A stretch of 64,000 nt of DNA from Silene conica (GCA_029255685.2 CM055313.2:77602641-77666640); one strand, 5' to 3'; counted from the first letter of the stretch, positions 36,132 through 48,182 are shown. Notes: generated from the sequence alone by a model not told the origin. Made by a program: numbers and translations.

Positions 36132-37842
36132 CTTCTCTCCAATCATCCCCCTTCAACACGAACATGCTAACTACAAGCCATACAATTTTAGACAATATTT
36201 TGTATCAATACACATATTATCACGACAACACTGCCCCCTCCAACCAACTGTACATAGCCTCCAAATTATTCTCTTTAGTGTGATTCTACGACTCCAAAGC
36301 CTGCGATTTTTAATTTAAGCAAGATGATGGGGTCCATTATTTTACGTTAACACACCTTATCAATTAAGGTTCCCCTTTCAATTTGTTCACCATTCAAGAA
36401 TTAGGGTTCATTATTTTACGGATAAATTACAAATAACCACCACCTATTTGCATATTTTTACAAATAACCACCACGTATTTGGTTTTTTACAAATAACCCC
36501 CAGACTTTTACGTATACTCCCCGATTACCACCGTATTTTAATCCCGAACAACTTTTTTTTAATTTTCCGTCTTCTTAAGTTATAATTTATACAAAATACC
36601 CATATTACCCTTTCTAATTACACCACCTACCCAAACTAACTAAATACACACCATGTTCATCAATTTCCCCTAATTTCCCAAATCAAAATAAAGTTCAAAC
36701 CCTAAATCCCAAAATCAATTGGAGATGATATCGGAAGTTATAATATACCCAAAAAATCAAAAGAAGGCAAGGAAAGAAAAGCAGGTAACTAATTTGTTAT
36801 GGGTGTGTAGTTAGTTTGGGTAGGGTTGTGTTTTTTTTCATGTACAATCACTTGTAATTTGACTTGGGCGAGAAAGGTATTGCAATGAAGCCTTCCACTG
36901 GATCATCTGAAAGAGTAATTTAGCAGGGACTTCTTTTCTTATAAAGGCAGGTCAATTTCAAACGAAAACGCACTCTTGGTTGACGAAGGACGATGTTTAT
37001 GCGGGCATGCTTTCGCCTTGGATCAGCACGTGGAAACATAAGTCTACTTACTAGCTTGCTCTTGAACTACCATATCGGACCCAAGACTCTCGCGTCCTCT
37101 CCTTTCTGATCCTGACTCTAGAGGCTGGCTCCGGCGAGAAGAAGAGATGGAGTAGTACAACAAGCTAGCTAATAAGTAAAGACACAAGATAAGAGTGGGA
37201 TAATATGGGTATTTTGTATAAATTATAACTTAACAAGACGGAAAATTAAAAAAAAGTTGTCCGTGATTAAAATACAGTGGTAATCGGGGAGTATACGTAA
37301 AAGTTTGGGGGTTATTTGTTAAAAACCAAATACGTGGTGGTAATTTGTAAAAAAACGTAAATACGTGGTGGTTATTTGTAATTTATCCTTATTTTACGGA
37401 ATTACTTTTTCACATACGGACTTTACTCTTTCACGTACATTTTTTTCATAAAATTTTCATATGTTACCTTTTTCCTAAACATAAACCATCTTCCCTGAAT
37501 ATAGACAAAACAATTTTTATATATACATCTTTACTCTAATATCAATTGATTTTTTTTCTTCTCTCCAATCATCCCCCTTCAACACGAACAGCCTAACTCC
37601 AAGCGATACAATTTTAGACAATATTCCGTATCAATACACAAATTATCACGACAACACCGCCCCCTCCAACCAACTGTACACAGCCTCCAAATTATTCTCT
37701 TTAGTGTGATTCTACGACTCCAAAGCCTGCGATTTTTAATTTAAGCAAGATGATTGGGTCCATTATTTTACGTTAACACGCCTTATCAATTAAGGTTCCC
37801 CTTTCAAGTTGTTCACCATTCAAGAATTAGGGTTCATTATTT
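36132..37842. repeat. Tandem duplication (~450-bp period), first copy split by a MULE
   Basis: Sequence from CTTCTCTCCAATCATCCCCC to GGGTTCATTATTTTACGG occurs at 36132-36419 and again at 37558-37856 with about 96% match. The adjoining TTTTTCACATACGGACTTTA block also occurs twice (37398 and 37856 on). Removing the 36420-37388 insertion leaves a period of about 450 bp. Confidence 0.8.
36420..37388. mobile_element. MULE-type element carrying a foreign-looking core
   Basis: Inverted arms of about 180 bp or more begin GGATAAATTACAAATAACCA at both ends. Perfect 9-bp TTATTTTAC copies lie at 36411-36419 and 37389-37397. The middle (about 36840-37190) is clearly richer in GC than the arms and has no relation to them; it looks captured. 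Confidence 0.88.
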
Positions 37843-37999
37843 TACGGAATTATTTTTTCACATACGGACTTTACTCTTTCACGTACATTTTTTTCATAAA
37901 ATTTCCATATGTTACCCTTTTTCCTAAACATAAACCATCTTCCCTAAACATAGACAAAACAATTTTTATATATGCATCTTTACTCTAAAATTAAATCAA

Positions 38000-39326
38000 T
38001 CCCTTTACTATAAAAGGGGTAGAATTTAAAAAGCTCTCATTGGTCGATGGAAATTAAGAAAAGAAAAAAATTTAATCAATGTGGGGTCCGCCATGTTCAT
38101 TTACATAATTAATTACTCCAATTTAATTTAATTAAATAAGTTACGTTACAATCTATAATCACACATCGAATATGAAATCTTCCGAAATTCTAACTATTCA
38201 ATTTCAACAGTAGTAAAAATCAGATCTTTAATGATCATTGACAATAAGTTAACTAATTTTACATAAATTAAAGGTATAGATTAAATATAATAATATGATT
38301 GCGACGCCTACACTTTACAGATATAGTATATTCAAAGATTAAAGAAATTGTTAATACTCCATTTAACCTGCACTAATAAAAGGATTAAAGTGAGTGACAA
38401 TGAGTATAAAACAGAAACAAAAAGTGAATATCAAATATAATAATATATAAATTGTTAAAAAATAATACATTCAAATACTGGAAATTAACAAATTAAAATT
38501 GTTGAGAATTGGAAATCAACGAAATTATGTAACTCCGTCTTAAATGTACATAAAATAGATAAGATTAATATTATATGGTCGAAATTTTTTGGGTAGTTAG
38601 AAAATCAGACTAATAATAATAATTTGGGTTCATTACGATGGTTATGAACTTAGAATTTAAACCTTAACTACAATTTTAAATCTATATACTCCCTCCTACC
38701 CGGGATAAGTGTCCCGTTTGGTAGTGAGTCAAGGATTTATGGTTTGTGTATTTTGGGTAGGGTAAGGGTATTTAGATTGGAGAGAGAAGATATTCTATTG
38801 GGTTAGAGGTTGATAAGTGGGTAATAAATGTAAATAGGGAAGGGTAAAAACGTAATAAAACTGTCCAAATAGTATCAAACGGGACACTTTGATGAATAAA
38901 GAAAAATGGCAAACGGGACACTTATCTTGGGTAGGAGGGAGTATATTTTTACCGGCTATTATCCGTCTTAAATTTAAAACAAGTGAGTACTCCCCATGGG
39001 TCATAGACTTATAGGACAACTATTTTTATTTTCGCCATGCATAATGTTTTTTTTTGTTTGATTCATGCTACATATGTATCTTTGATCCATGCTAAACTTA
39101 AACCGATAATGTCGTCCTATATAAGAATTTGTATAATTTTATAATGTCAGCAGATGCGTTGTTTTTACTTACGTCTAAGTTAAGCGTATAAATTCTTTTT
39201 ATTTTTTACATCGATATCTGCAATACTAAAATTATATTTTTTATTAAATATATTCACCTTTTAATTTTTATTTTTTCGGTTTAATAAAATTAAACCCGTG
39301 CATTTTTTGCACAGGCGTAAAACTAG
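38000..39326 (+). mobile_element. Non-autonomous Helitron
   Basis: It begins TCCCTTTACTATAAAAGG directly after an A. It ends with the hairpin CCGTGCATTTTTTGCACAGG, then CGTAAAACTAG, directly before a T. TC start, 3' hairpin, CTAG end and A/T insertion site are the Helitron signature. A Stowaway MITE sits inside at 38689-38941. No Rep/helicase frame is present. Confidence 0.75.
38689..38941. mobile_element. Stowaway-type MITE nested in the Helitron
   Basis: CTCCCTCCTACCCGGGATAA pairs with TTATCTTGGGTAGGAGGGAG, and GTGTCCCGTTT is mirrored just inside. TA flanks both sides. It is 253 bp. Confidence 0.88.
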
Positions 39327-39814
39327 TTACTCTAAAAACTTAAACAATGGATTATAATTCTCCAACTATTGAAATAATATTGTTTATTAACGGTTATTAA
39401 AACGTTTTATTGAAATTATTAAGTTTCTATTTTACTGAAATTATATACTCCGATATACATAACGGTTAACTATGGCGATCGACGTCTTTGAATTGTCGGT
39501 ACCTATCGAATTGTTGGCGGCCCTCAGAATTTAATGTGATTGTTTATTGCGTTGCCGGCAATTGACGCCGTATTGTTGCTTTGTTGCGGTAAATCGGTAA
39601 TGCTGTTGGGCTGTCGTTGCATATTGCTGCTGTTGCAACTTCTTTTTTTTGCCTTTTTTCTTTTTTTAAAAATATTATTTAAGTTCTTTACTTTTTTTTC
39701 TATATATTAATTTCTCTTTTTTTTCTAAATATCACGAGATGTCGGCATAGGACAATGGGGCGTGGGGCAGGAGAACGGAATTGGTGAAGGATGGCGGTGA
39801 ACAGAGTTGGTGTT

Positions 39815-40744
39815 TAGGGATGTCAATGGGGCGGGGCGGGTGCGGAGGGGGGTCAACCCGCGCCCGCCCCGCGAACTTTTAGTGCGCACCCGCGCCCGCC
39901 CCGCGACCCGCGGCGGGTTGAACTATTCAAAACCATCCCCGCCCCGCGGGGACCCGCGGTTGACCCGCCTATCTCCCCAAGAAACATAAATCTTAAATCT
40001 AAAATATACTTGTTGTACTACTTATACAAATAAGTTTTCGCAAAATGCTTTAACATTCAATTAACTAGAGTCCGTGGAGCCATAAAACGGTTTTACATAA
40101 AAATATACCACCAAAAACATGCACAAACAGCACCCGAAAGCCCAAATTCTGACAGAGTACTAGAAGAGTAAACAAAACTACACAACAAATACTCTTCAAT
40201 TCTTTATCTTCAGTTCTTCAGCTCCGTTTGTTTTATCAGTTTGGGAAAATGGGGATTTAGGGGAATTTTGGTAGTTAGTGAATGACCTGAATGTAGTGAC
40301 GAATGATTATTGTTTATTGCCTTATTGGACTGGGGAAGTGGGTAGTCTGGGTTAGTGGGTTATTTTTCTTATTTAGTTGTTTGAGCATAGGGAAGTGGGT
40401 AGCTTGGTATGATAGATTTAATTTATTAAAAGTTTTTTTTTATTATTTTAAGTTATATTTTATTTATCTTATTATTCTTATATATTACTACTAGATATTA
40501 TTAATTATTAGGCAGGTATAAGCGGGGTGGGGACATGTGGGGCGGGGCGAGCGGGGTGGGTGTGGGGCGGGGTGGGTATGGGGCGGGTCTCATGTGAAAC
40601 CCGCACCCGCCCCGCGACCCGCGACGAATGATGTTTTTGAAACCCATCCCCGCCCCGTGACCCGTCAAATTATTACCCACACCCGCCCCACGTGGGACGG
40701 GTGCGGGGCGAGACCCGTCAAGACCCACCCCATTGACATCCCTA
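39815..40744. mobile_element. GC-rich hAT element
   Basis: The ends TAGGGATGTCAATGGGGCGG and TAGGGATGTCAATGGGGTGG (the latter read inward) are inverted. Perfect 8-bp TTGGTGTT copies lie at 39807-39814 and 40745-40752. Both arms of about 150-200 bp are GGGCGGG-rich around an AT-rich core. Short open frames in the arms are composition artefacts. Confidence 0.85.
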
Positions 40745-41129
40745 TTGGTGTTGGAGGGGCGGTGAACGGATCGGAGTGGTTGGTTTAAGGGGATGAAAGA
40801 AGAGAGATAAAGTCAATTGGGTGAATGATAAAACAAATGACAAGGGCAGTGTGGTAAAAATCGTATGTGAAAAAGTAAAATCCGTATGCGAAAAAACACG
40901 CCCCATATTTTTAACTTTTGAATCAATTTGATTAGATTTTAAAGGAAAAAAGATGATATAAGGGTATCAGAAAGGTTAACTTGATTAGGTTCGAAAAGGG
41001 TATAACATGGAAAATTAATGGAAAAAAAAATGTATGTGACAGAGTACAATTCGTATGTAAAAAATAATTCTGTTTTTTTTACCAACGTTGACTCCCGAGT
41101 CCGACTACTAAGTCTACAATTAGCCCAAT

Positions 41130-41796
41130 TAGGGATGTTCACAGATCCAAAATTGAACTAAATCGAACCGGAATAAACTTTGACAGATCAAAACTTCTGA
41201 TTACTAGTTTCAAAGATGGTGATTTGGAAAAATATAAAAAATAATATTTTATAGTGTGGATGATACGATTTAATAAATAGCCATTTCAAAGCTTTTACAA
41301 TGACTTAAAAAAAAACGGTAGTTTTCTTTACAAATTAATTATCTTAACAAGAATTTCAGCTCAAAAATAAAATATACTCCCTCCTATTCTATCTATTCTT
41401 CCCTATTCCCTAAAACGGATTATTCAGGTTTTCTTCCCCTTTCTTATTTTGGAAACTTTTACTCTTATTTTATTCATTTCTCTCTCCTATTATCAAACCC
41501 CACCCAACTCTTTTACTCATATTTTATTCCTTTTTCAATCTTTGTGGCCCACAATTTCTTATTTAACTCCTAATTATTCATTCCTCTCTCCTATCACCCA
41601 ACCTCACCCAATTTTTTACACTTATTTTACTCCCTACCTTAATTCTTGTGCCTCACTCAAAGGGGAACAATACATAGAATAGGAGGGAGTATTATCGACT
41701 GGTTCGGTCTACGAGTTTGGCATAGGGGTTATCCGGTCCATGGATCTTTGTGGTCCGGTTCGATCTAATCCAATTTTGGATCGGTGAACACACCTA
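41130..41796. mobile_element. Degenerate hAT-like element
   Basis: TAGGGATGTTCACAGATCC and, read inward from the right, TAGGTGTGTTCACCGATCC match at 16 of 19 positions. No 8-bp target duplication was found. A Stowaway MITE is nested at 41377-41689. A GGACCGGACCGGACC tract follows at 41890. Confidence 0.45.
41377..41689. mobile_element. Stowaway-type MITE
   Basis: CTCCCTCCTATTCTATCTAT and, read inward from the right, CTCCCTCCTATTCTATGTAT are inverted ends with TA on both sides. A partial copy of the same family starts at 48011. Confidence 0.87.
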
Positions 41797-42239
41797 TTTA
41801 CAAGGCAAATTAATTTTTTTTTAATGTGGACCAAACCATAGATCGATCACCGTATTTTTTAAGACCGAACGGATATATTTCCGGTCTAGACCGGACCGGA
41901 CCGGACGGTCCAGTTTACCTGTCCGGGTTATTTTTTGTTCACCCCTAACCCCAGCATCGGCAACAAGTCAACTATTAGCGTAAACTCACCGCTAAGACTT
42001 TCCACCAGTCCGATGAAAAAACTTAGAGTGGAGACCGGTCCAAAATCAAAAACCCTGGTTCGAAATTGGGCTGGAAAATTATACTCCATAATCAACCATA
42101 CTGTTTAAATCTGAATTTGTAGAAGTCATCCTTCCATATATGAACGAGTTGCTTTGAATTTTACTTTCTACTCCATATGCAGTTAAAACTAAACCTTATA
42201 ACTTCGAAATATATATGAAAAATATTATTACCAATTTTT

Positions 42240-42470
42240 CTCAAAATTTTATGAATTAAAAGAAAATAAAAAAAATATGGTACATAAATAAAGAGTATAT
42301 ATAATAATGAGGAAAGGAAAGTTAAAAAGTCATTTCATTAATAAATGAAATAATGGTTAAATAAATAAGGTAAACTATGAGAGGAGATATATGATTTAAA
42401 TTTTTTATTTTTTTTTTGTTTATACCTTATGTTTTATTAAATTTTTAACTTATATTTTTTAATCTTCTTC
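42240..42470. repeat. First copy of a dispersed ~230-bp repeat
   Basis: Sequence starting CTCAAAATTTTATGAAT and running through ATGAGAGGAGAT recurs in the same orientation at 44820-45050 with many small differences. Its nature is unknown; no ends typical of an element were identified. Confidence 0.6.
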
Positions 42471-42687
42471 AATTGGTAATCCATGTCACTTTTTTTGCCA
42501 TGTCACATAAAAGTTGTCACGTCACAATTAAATTTGTCATGTCACATTTTTTAGGTTAACATTTTAATACGATTTTATAGATTTGGGACCAAGTAAGAGA
42601 TTAAAGTAAAGATCAAAACCTTATGAGTGAACTCTAATAATAATTATTAGTGGTATAAGGTAAGATAGGCAAAACTAGTTAAACTTT

Positions 42688-43654
42688 GGAATTACTTTTT
42701 CACATACGAATTTTACTTTTCCACATACATTTTTTCATTAAGTTTCCGTCAAGTACCCTTTTTACCTAAAAACCAAATTACCCCTCTTTCACCAATCTCT
42801 ATCTCGAAAACCTAATCTGATTATAGTCCTTGAAAATATACACCAATTTCTGTTATAATTAAACCGTCTATACTTAGTGCCAGAATTTGTCACAAATGAC
42901 AAATATGACAAGTCGGAAACTCGGCATCGTCAAATGCAATTATGGCAAATGTTAAAGACATTATAATTAATGTTATTCGCGGTGCTATAGATGGAAGATG
43001 GTACTTGGCTTTTACTTTCCATCATTGTGCAATCGATCAACTTAAAATTCCAGTATAACCAAAACACAACGTCGTTTTCATAGGCATGCTCCTGTGGCAA
43101 TGCAGATGATTCCCCTTGACCGTTTTTGTTGGAAAAGGGTAATTTCAATGTATACAGTACAAGATTAGATAAAGTACTCCATAGATTGTCGTGGTGGGTG
43201 GTGCGAATTTGTAACAACCCGACCCACCACGGTCGTAACACACACCCAATAAGATGAGAGGTATACCTTTGGGCCCATTATTTGTCCTCACTTAAGCCCA
43301 AAAGCAAAAGATCTTGTTACTAAGTGGTGGGTGAGAGCTATTATAAACATATCACAAGCCTCACATTCTACCAATGTGGGACAAATCTCCACACACACCC
43401 ACATTCTACCGATGTGGGACAAATCTCTCATACTCTTGGGGTGTTACAGAATTCATGGTGGTCGGAATAAGAGAGGTGGAATAAGGGAGGCTGGGACGGA
43501 GGCGAGAGGACATTGGAGCAAAAGAGAATGTCGAAGGGTGGGAAGGGAAAGCGTGGATAATTGCTTCTAGGGGCGAGATGAAAAAAATGATAAGGGTAAA
43601 ATTTTAAAACGCGTATGTAAAAGATTAAAATCCGTATGTGAAAAAGCACGACCC
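42688..43654. mobile_element. MULE-type element holding a TRIM-like solo LTR
   Basis: The ends share TTTTTCACATACG(A/G)ATTTTA, starting GGAATTACTTTTTCAC on the left and GGGTCGTGCTTTTTCAC read inward from the right. Flanking 9-mers TTAAACTTT and TTAAACTTC differ at one position. The interior is interrupted by the LTR at 43210-43448. Confidence 0.7.
43210..43448 (+). mobile_element. TRIM-like solo LTR
   Basis: It begins TGTAACAACCCGACC and ends TTGGGGTGTTACA, with perfect GAATT copies at 43205-43209 and 43449-43453. ACATTCTACC(A/G)ATGTGGGACAAATCTC occurs twice inside. At 239 bp it is too short for a conventional LTR element. No 5S-like segment was seen, so it is not clearly Cassandra. Confidence 0.8.
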
Positions 43655-44340
43655 TTAAACTTCTCTCGGAATCACGCAACAAATAAAGATTTATATGCCT
43701 ATACAATTCCAAACATAGATTATTCAAATTCGATCATTCATCCAAAAGTATAATCAAAACAATACAATTATACTTCATACGAAATATTAACATTTCCTAA
43801 TTCATGAGAAATAAAATATAAACAGATCATTTAGAAAAGAACATTTATCCAAAAAACATTGTGAGTTATAGAATAATATTTTTGATGGAAAGCAAAAAAA
43901 ATGATTTAAAGGCTTGAAATCATTGGAATTGGAACAACAAATTGGAGAATATAAGAAACGGTTTCTAATTAATTACTAATCGTGCATATTTTTATTATGC
44001 ATATATTTATAACACTATGATATGATAAAATATATGTGCATCATACTTTAACACTTTAACTAAGCAATTTGATTTCTAACATGTTTGACAAAATAAAAAT
44101 AGAGCACAAGTGTTACAAATGGGACTAACGTGTAGGAAAGAGTGAAAGACAATAATGTAACATGTCGACAACTTATTAAAGATTTTTGTTACCTTACGAT
44201 ATTTCAAATACACCATTGCAGAAAGAAAAAAAATCGGCAAAAATAAAAGAGTCATTCGAACCAAGAAAAAATCTGTAATGAGGATCCATAACTATTATTT
44301 CAATCTCGTGCATTGTTATTGATATGTGAGTATGTCATCC

Positions 44341-44778
44341 CCTGTAATATTAATATAAACACAAAAATAATAAATGGCAAGATTCTAATTGATTCAAAGC
44401 ATAATAAAAATAAAAAGCGATAATTAACTTAGTTCTTTGCGTATACTTTACTTAGCAATTTTTTGCCTGAAGTTAAAAATTCAACTCCCTGCAATATTAA
44501 TATAAACACAACAAAACTAATAAGATTCTAATTGATTCAGAACATAATAAAATTAAGAAACGAATAATTAATTTAGTTCTCTAGGTATACCCCACCTACC
44601 AATTTTTTGACTAAAGACGAAAATTCATTATCTTGCAATATTATAACAAACACAACAAATAATAACTAATAAGATTCTAATTAATTCAAAACATAATAAA
44701 AATAAAAAAATAAAATAACTAATTTAATTTTCTATGTATACTTTAGTGCTAATTTTTTAAATAAAATCGAAAATCAGG
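44341..44778. repeat. Three tandem copies of a ~145-bp AT-rich unit
   Basis: Copies start at 44341, 44488 and 44632, each opening with CCTG(T/C)AATATTAATATAAAC or a variant and containing AAGATTCTAATTGATTC. They are diverged and non-coding. Confidence 0.75.
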
Positions 44779-44819
44779 GTTGTTCTAATAGTTAATATGA
44801 AATTTTTTGCAACTAATTC

Positions 44820-45050
44820 TCTCAAAATTTTATGAATAGAAGGAGAATAAAAAAAATATGGAACATACAAATGTGGTATACATTAGTAAATGAAATGAAA
44901 GTTATAAGGTCTTTTCATTAAATAAAGAAAATAATGGTTAATTAATAAAGGTAAAAAATAACAAAAATTATGAGAGGAGATCAATGGTTTAATTTTTTTT
45001 GTTTAAAGCTTATATTTTTTAATTTCTTAACTTATATTTTTGTTTTTTTT
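44820..45050. repeat. Second copy of the dispersed ~230-bp repeat
   Basis: Direct relative of 42240-42470, sharing CTCAAAATTTTATGAAT, AAAAAAATATGG and ATTATGAGAGGAGAT. Confidence 0.6.
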
Positions 45051-45109
45051 TTGCCCCTTCTTACCTTTTTGCCTCAATTACCCATAATATCTTGCAATTA
45101 TTCGGCATG

Positions 45110-46912
45110 TGATAGTCCTTAAATGGTTGAAATGTGTGTGTACGGTAGCCATAATCTCTTGTCATGTTAGTTGCATTGCATGATTATGTTGGTCGTAGTA
45201 TAGGTGAGTGTCTATACTTTTCTTCTCTCTTTACACATTTTATACTCACCCTTTGCTTCATTGAGAGAAGAGTGACCGGGGAGAGTCCGAGTGTACAAGT
45301 CTTGCAAAGTCAAACGTCCAAATTGTTATTCTAGATATGCATGAATTCGTTGCTTGGGTATTTAGTTTTTGGTGGTTAATTTTCTGCATTAAACGGTTTA
45401 GCACTTGACTTATAACTTGCTCTGAGAGTTACTTCAATCTATCAGGTCCTTAGTTAAGTTGCATGTAGCGTACGTAGTTGCATTTATTTTGCTTGAGGAC
45501 AAGTAAATGTTTGGTTTGGGGAATTTTTTATGTGTGCATATTATATACACTCTTCAACACCTTTTTAGCACGCATCTCTATGCTTTACGCGTCTTTTACG
45601 TCCCTTTTTACCCCGAACAAGCTACTTTATATGTTCCTTACTATTTTGTAGGAACGAATCTGAAAGTGGTAAAAACCAAGCAAAAGTTGTCCCGAGTACT
45701 CTAATTTTAAAGATGGAACCTGAAACGGAGCTCACAAGTCTTGGAAAGCATGAAATACCTAAGAGGAAGAAAGCTCGATGGGGAGGCTGCCAGACGAAGA
45801 AATGCTCGATCGAGTAATCATAATACTCGATCGAGTGAATAGAGTGGTCGTTCGAGTGAATGAAATGCTCGATCGAAAAGAGCTGCAACTTGAATGCTCG
45901 ATCAAAGGAAATCGTGAAGAAGTTACTCGATCGAGTAAACTTGATATGCTCGGTCGAAGGGTTTTTACTAATGGGCCTCCGTTGAATTGTTTGCGCGAGA
46001 TTAGGTCTAACTTTGTGTTAATCAGAATTCTCTTATAAAAGAAAGAGGTTAACAACTGATGAGGGATTCACTAATCATAGACTTTTGTCATTTTACAACT
46101 CTCTATCATTTCACTTTTTACTTTTTCACAGTAGCTTTTAGATTGGAATTTCTGCCACTTTTCTTTTCCTTTCTCTTCTACCTTCACTTGGATTAATTTG
46201 TAATTTTTTTCTCTTTACTCCTTTATTATTGTTTCATTTCTAGTTTCCTTTATTTTGTCTTTCTTTTATAATTAGTTATCATGTGTTTATTATCTATCCG
46301 TCACAAAAGGTTAGTATAGTCCCCAAAGCCATGCTTAACGAATCTCTTTAATATGTTAGAATGAGGGAAACCACAGTAGTATGTAATAGGTTTAATTTGT
46401 ATTAGTTGATCTTGAAATAAGGGTTGTTGATGACAATTTAATTATGAACTAGTCGATCGAGTGCACGTAGAAGACTTGGTTTATTTAGTTGAACCTGACC
46501 TAGATCGAAAGATTGGAAAGATAGACTTCCCTATAGAGCAATAAACTTACCCTAATAGGAAGAAAGTTATTTAGGGGACCCTAGGGTGATTTGAGACCGA
46601 AAGGAGATAATCATTACCCTCTTTATCATAGACCGATTAACCTAATTACGCTAATATATAGCACAAACGTCGTGGTAACCTGATTCCTGACATATTCCCC
46701 TCTCATCTGTTAGACTTTTATTACCCCGTTTTCTTTATTTCTCTCCCTTAATCAACTCGTACTTTAGATAAAAATTATAAAACCCTCATTTTGTGACTAA
46801 TAGACTGACCTACTTTTAAATTCTGCCTCCCTGTGGGATTCGACCCTACTTCCGCTAACAATCAGTTAGTAGACTTAGGTTTAATATTTTTGGTGTAGAT
46901 CGACACGCATCA
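45110..46912 (+). mobile_element. Probable LTR of a retrotransposon (left end uncertain)
   Basis: Near its right end it has CCTCCCTGTGGGATTCGACC and it finishes ATCGACACGCATCA, both typical of plant LTR ends. GCTTGAGGACAAGTAAATG near 45490 is another frequent LTR phrase. It contains CTCGATCGAG palindromes at 45806-45960. The left end and target duplication were not found, and no gag/pol frame is present. Confidence 0.5.
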
Positions 46913-46931
46913 GTTTACCCTTTACAAACTA

Positions 46932-47051
46932 TACCCACCTTATATAATTGTACACTTATACATAAGTAAAATAACCGAAAAACACATTATTTACCCACCT
47001 TATATAATTTCACACTTATACATAAGTAGCATAACCGAAAAACACATTATT
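46932..47051. repeat. Two tandem copies of a 60-bp unit
   Basis: The block starting CCCACCTTATATAATT and ending CCGAAAAACACATTATT occurs twice at an exact 60-bp period with four or five differences. Confidence 0.85.
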
Positions 47052-47390
47052 ATTCTCCGTATTTGTCAACTCTTTTAGCCGCCCCTCACCTTCTCAATCA
47101 CACATTTTCAGTTGTCAATCTCACCAACTCTATTAGATAAAATCACCAGTATAATGCTCTTCCCTACGTTTCACTGTTCATCGTCATTTCAAGACCATAT
47201 TCTTCATTCTTTTCACTCAATTTTAAACTTACTCCATTACAAAAAGTTGTTCCTTATATTATGAGCACGGTCAATTAATATCTAAGGTATTACCCTTTTT
47301 AAAAAGATTTATTAGTTTGTCCAAATTTGGTATTGTTTGCTAGTTGTGATGTTTTTTCTAGTCAATTTTTTTACATTCCTAAGCGCCTAT

Positions 47391-47575
47391 TTTTCTTAAA
47401 AAATGTACTTTAACCCATCGCCAATAAATGGGTATATAATTAACAGTTTACTATATTAAGTTTGTGAATTGTCTATTTTATTAATAATTAATATGTCATG
47501 GCAAATAATTTAATCATTTTTGTAATTTTTTAAATATATTTTTTTTTAAAAATTTGTGATTTATGTTTGATTGTA
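47391..47575. repeat. Paralogous copy of the empty insertion site of the large MULE
   Basis: This stretch matches 49147-49368 joined directly to 63783-63850. It contains the uninterrupted AAATAATTTAATCATTTTTG where the other copy holds 14.4 kb. It thus documents the ancestral sequence for both the MULE and the small LINE insertion at 49195. Confidence 0.85.
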
Positions 47576-47591
47576 AGAAATTTAGTGAATA

Positions 47592-47640
47592 CTAGTTTTT
47601 AACCCGTGCAAAATTGCACGGGTATATATATTTAAGAATA
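47592..47640 (-). mobile_element. 3' terminus of a Helitron, - strand orientation
   Basis: Read on the - strand, CCCGTGCAATTTTGCACGGG forms a hairpin followed by TTAAAAACTAG and then T. This is the same end type as the Helitron at 38000-39326. The 5' end was not located. Confidence 0.55.
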
Positions 47641-48010
47641 TCGATATAACGATTAATATTTAAAAATGTTAAACCAAAATGCATGTATATTTTATACTCT
47701 ATTTCTTTCCTGATAACAAAATTTTTAGATCTACTCATTTTTCGTGGATAAGCTCAATATATATAACGAATTTCTATAGATTACTATTTTAACGGAATAT
47801 TCATCTACTTAACAGAGTTTTATAGTTCATTTCTTTTGTTAACTTTTGGTAGATCTCATTTTTAAAATTGAAAATTAAAACAGTACTATTTAATACATTT
47901 TTTGTTGAAAAATATTTCTTATTCAAAAAAATTACTCAAATTTAGTAATATCACAAAAAAATGCTTTTACGATGGTCAAAATGTTAGAGTTAAAAGTTTG
48001 TAAAATAATA

Positions 48011-48182
48011 CTCCCTCCTATTCCATATTTTCTTCCTTATTTCCTAAAACGAATTACTCAGGTTTTCTTCCTATTTCCTATTTTGGAAATTTTTATTGTT
48101 ATTTTATTCATTTTTTTTCTCCTATTATCAATCTCTTCCAACTTTTTACACCTATTTTATTCTTTTTTTTAATGTTTGTGTG
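48011..48182. mobile_element. Partial Stowaway MITE
   Basis: The left end CTCCCTCCTATTCCATATTT matches the family at 41377-41689. The element breaks off near 48182, where an LTR-like sequence begins. Confidence 0.6.

Larger units (their letters stand above)
36041..40904. mobile_element. Composite TIR element packed with nested insertions (tentative)
   Basis: The left end TTTTTTCATATACGAATTTT and the right end (read inward) TTTTTTCGCATACGGATTTT match the termini of the 42688-43654 element. Between them lie a duplicated block, a MULE, a Helitron and a GC-rich hAT element. The target duplication is not clear, so the outer limits and the unity of the element are inferences. Confidence 0.4.

Noticed and set aside
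39807-40752. CpG-island promoter of a host gene
   Set aside because: The GC-rich tracts are the inverted arms of a hAT element with exact 8-bp duplications; no gene starts nearby.
45757-46055. Paired sense/antisense open frames rich in Arg/Ser
   Set aside because: They are produced by the CTCGATCGAG palindrome cluster, which reads open on both strands.
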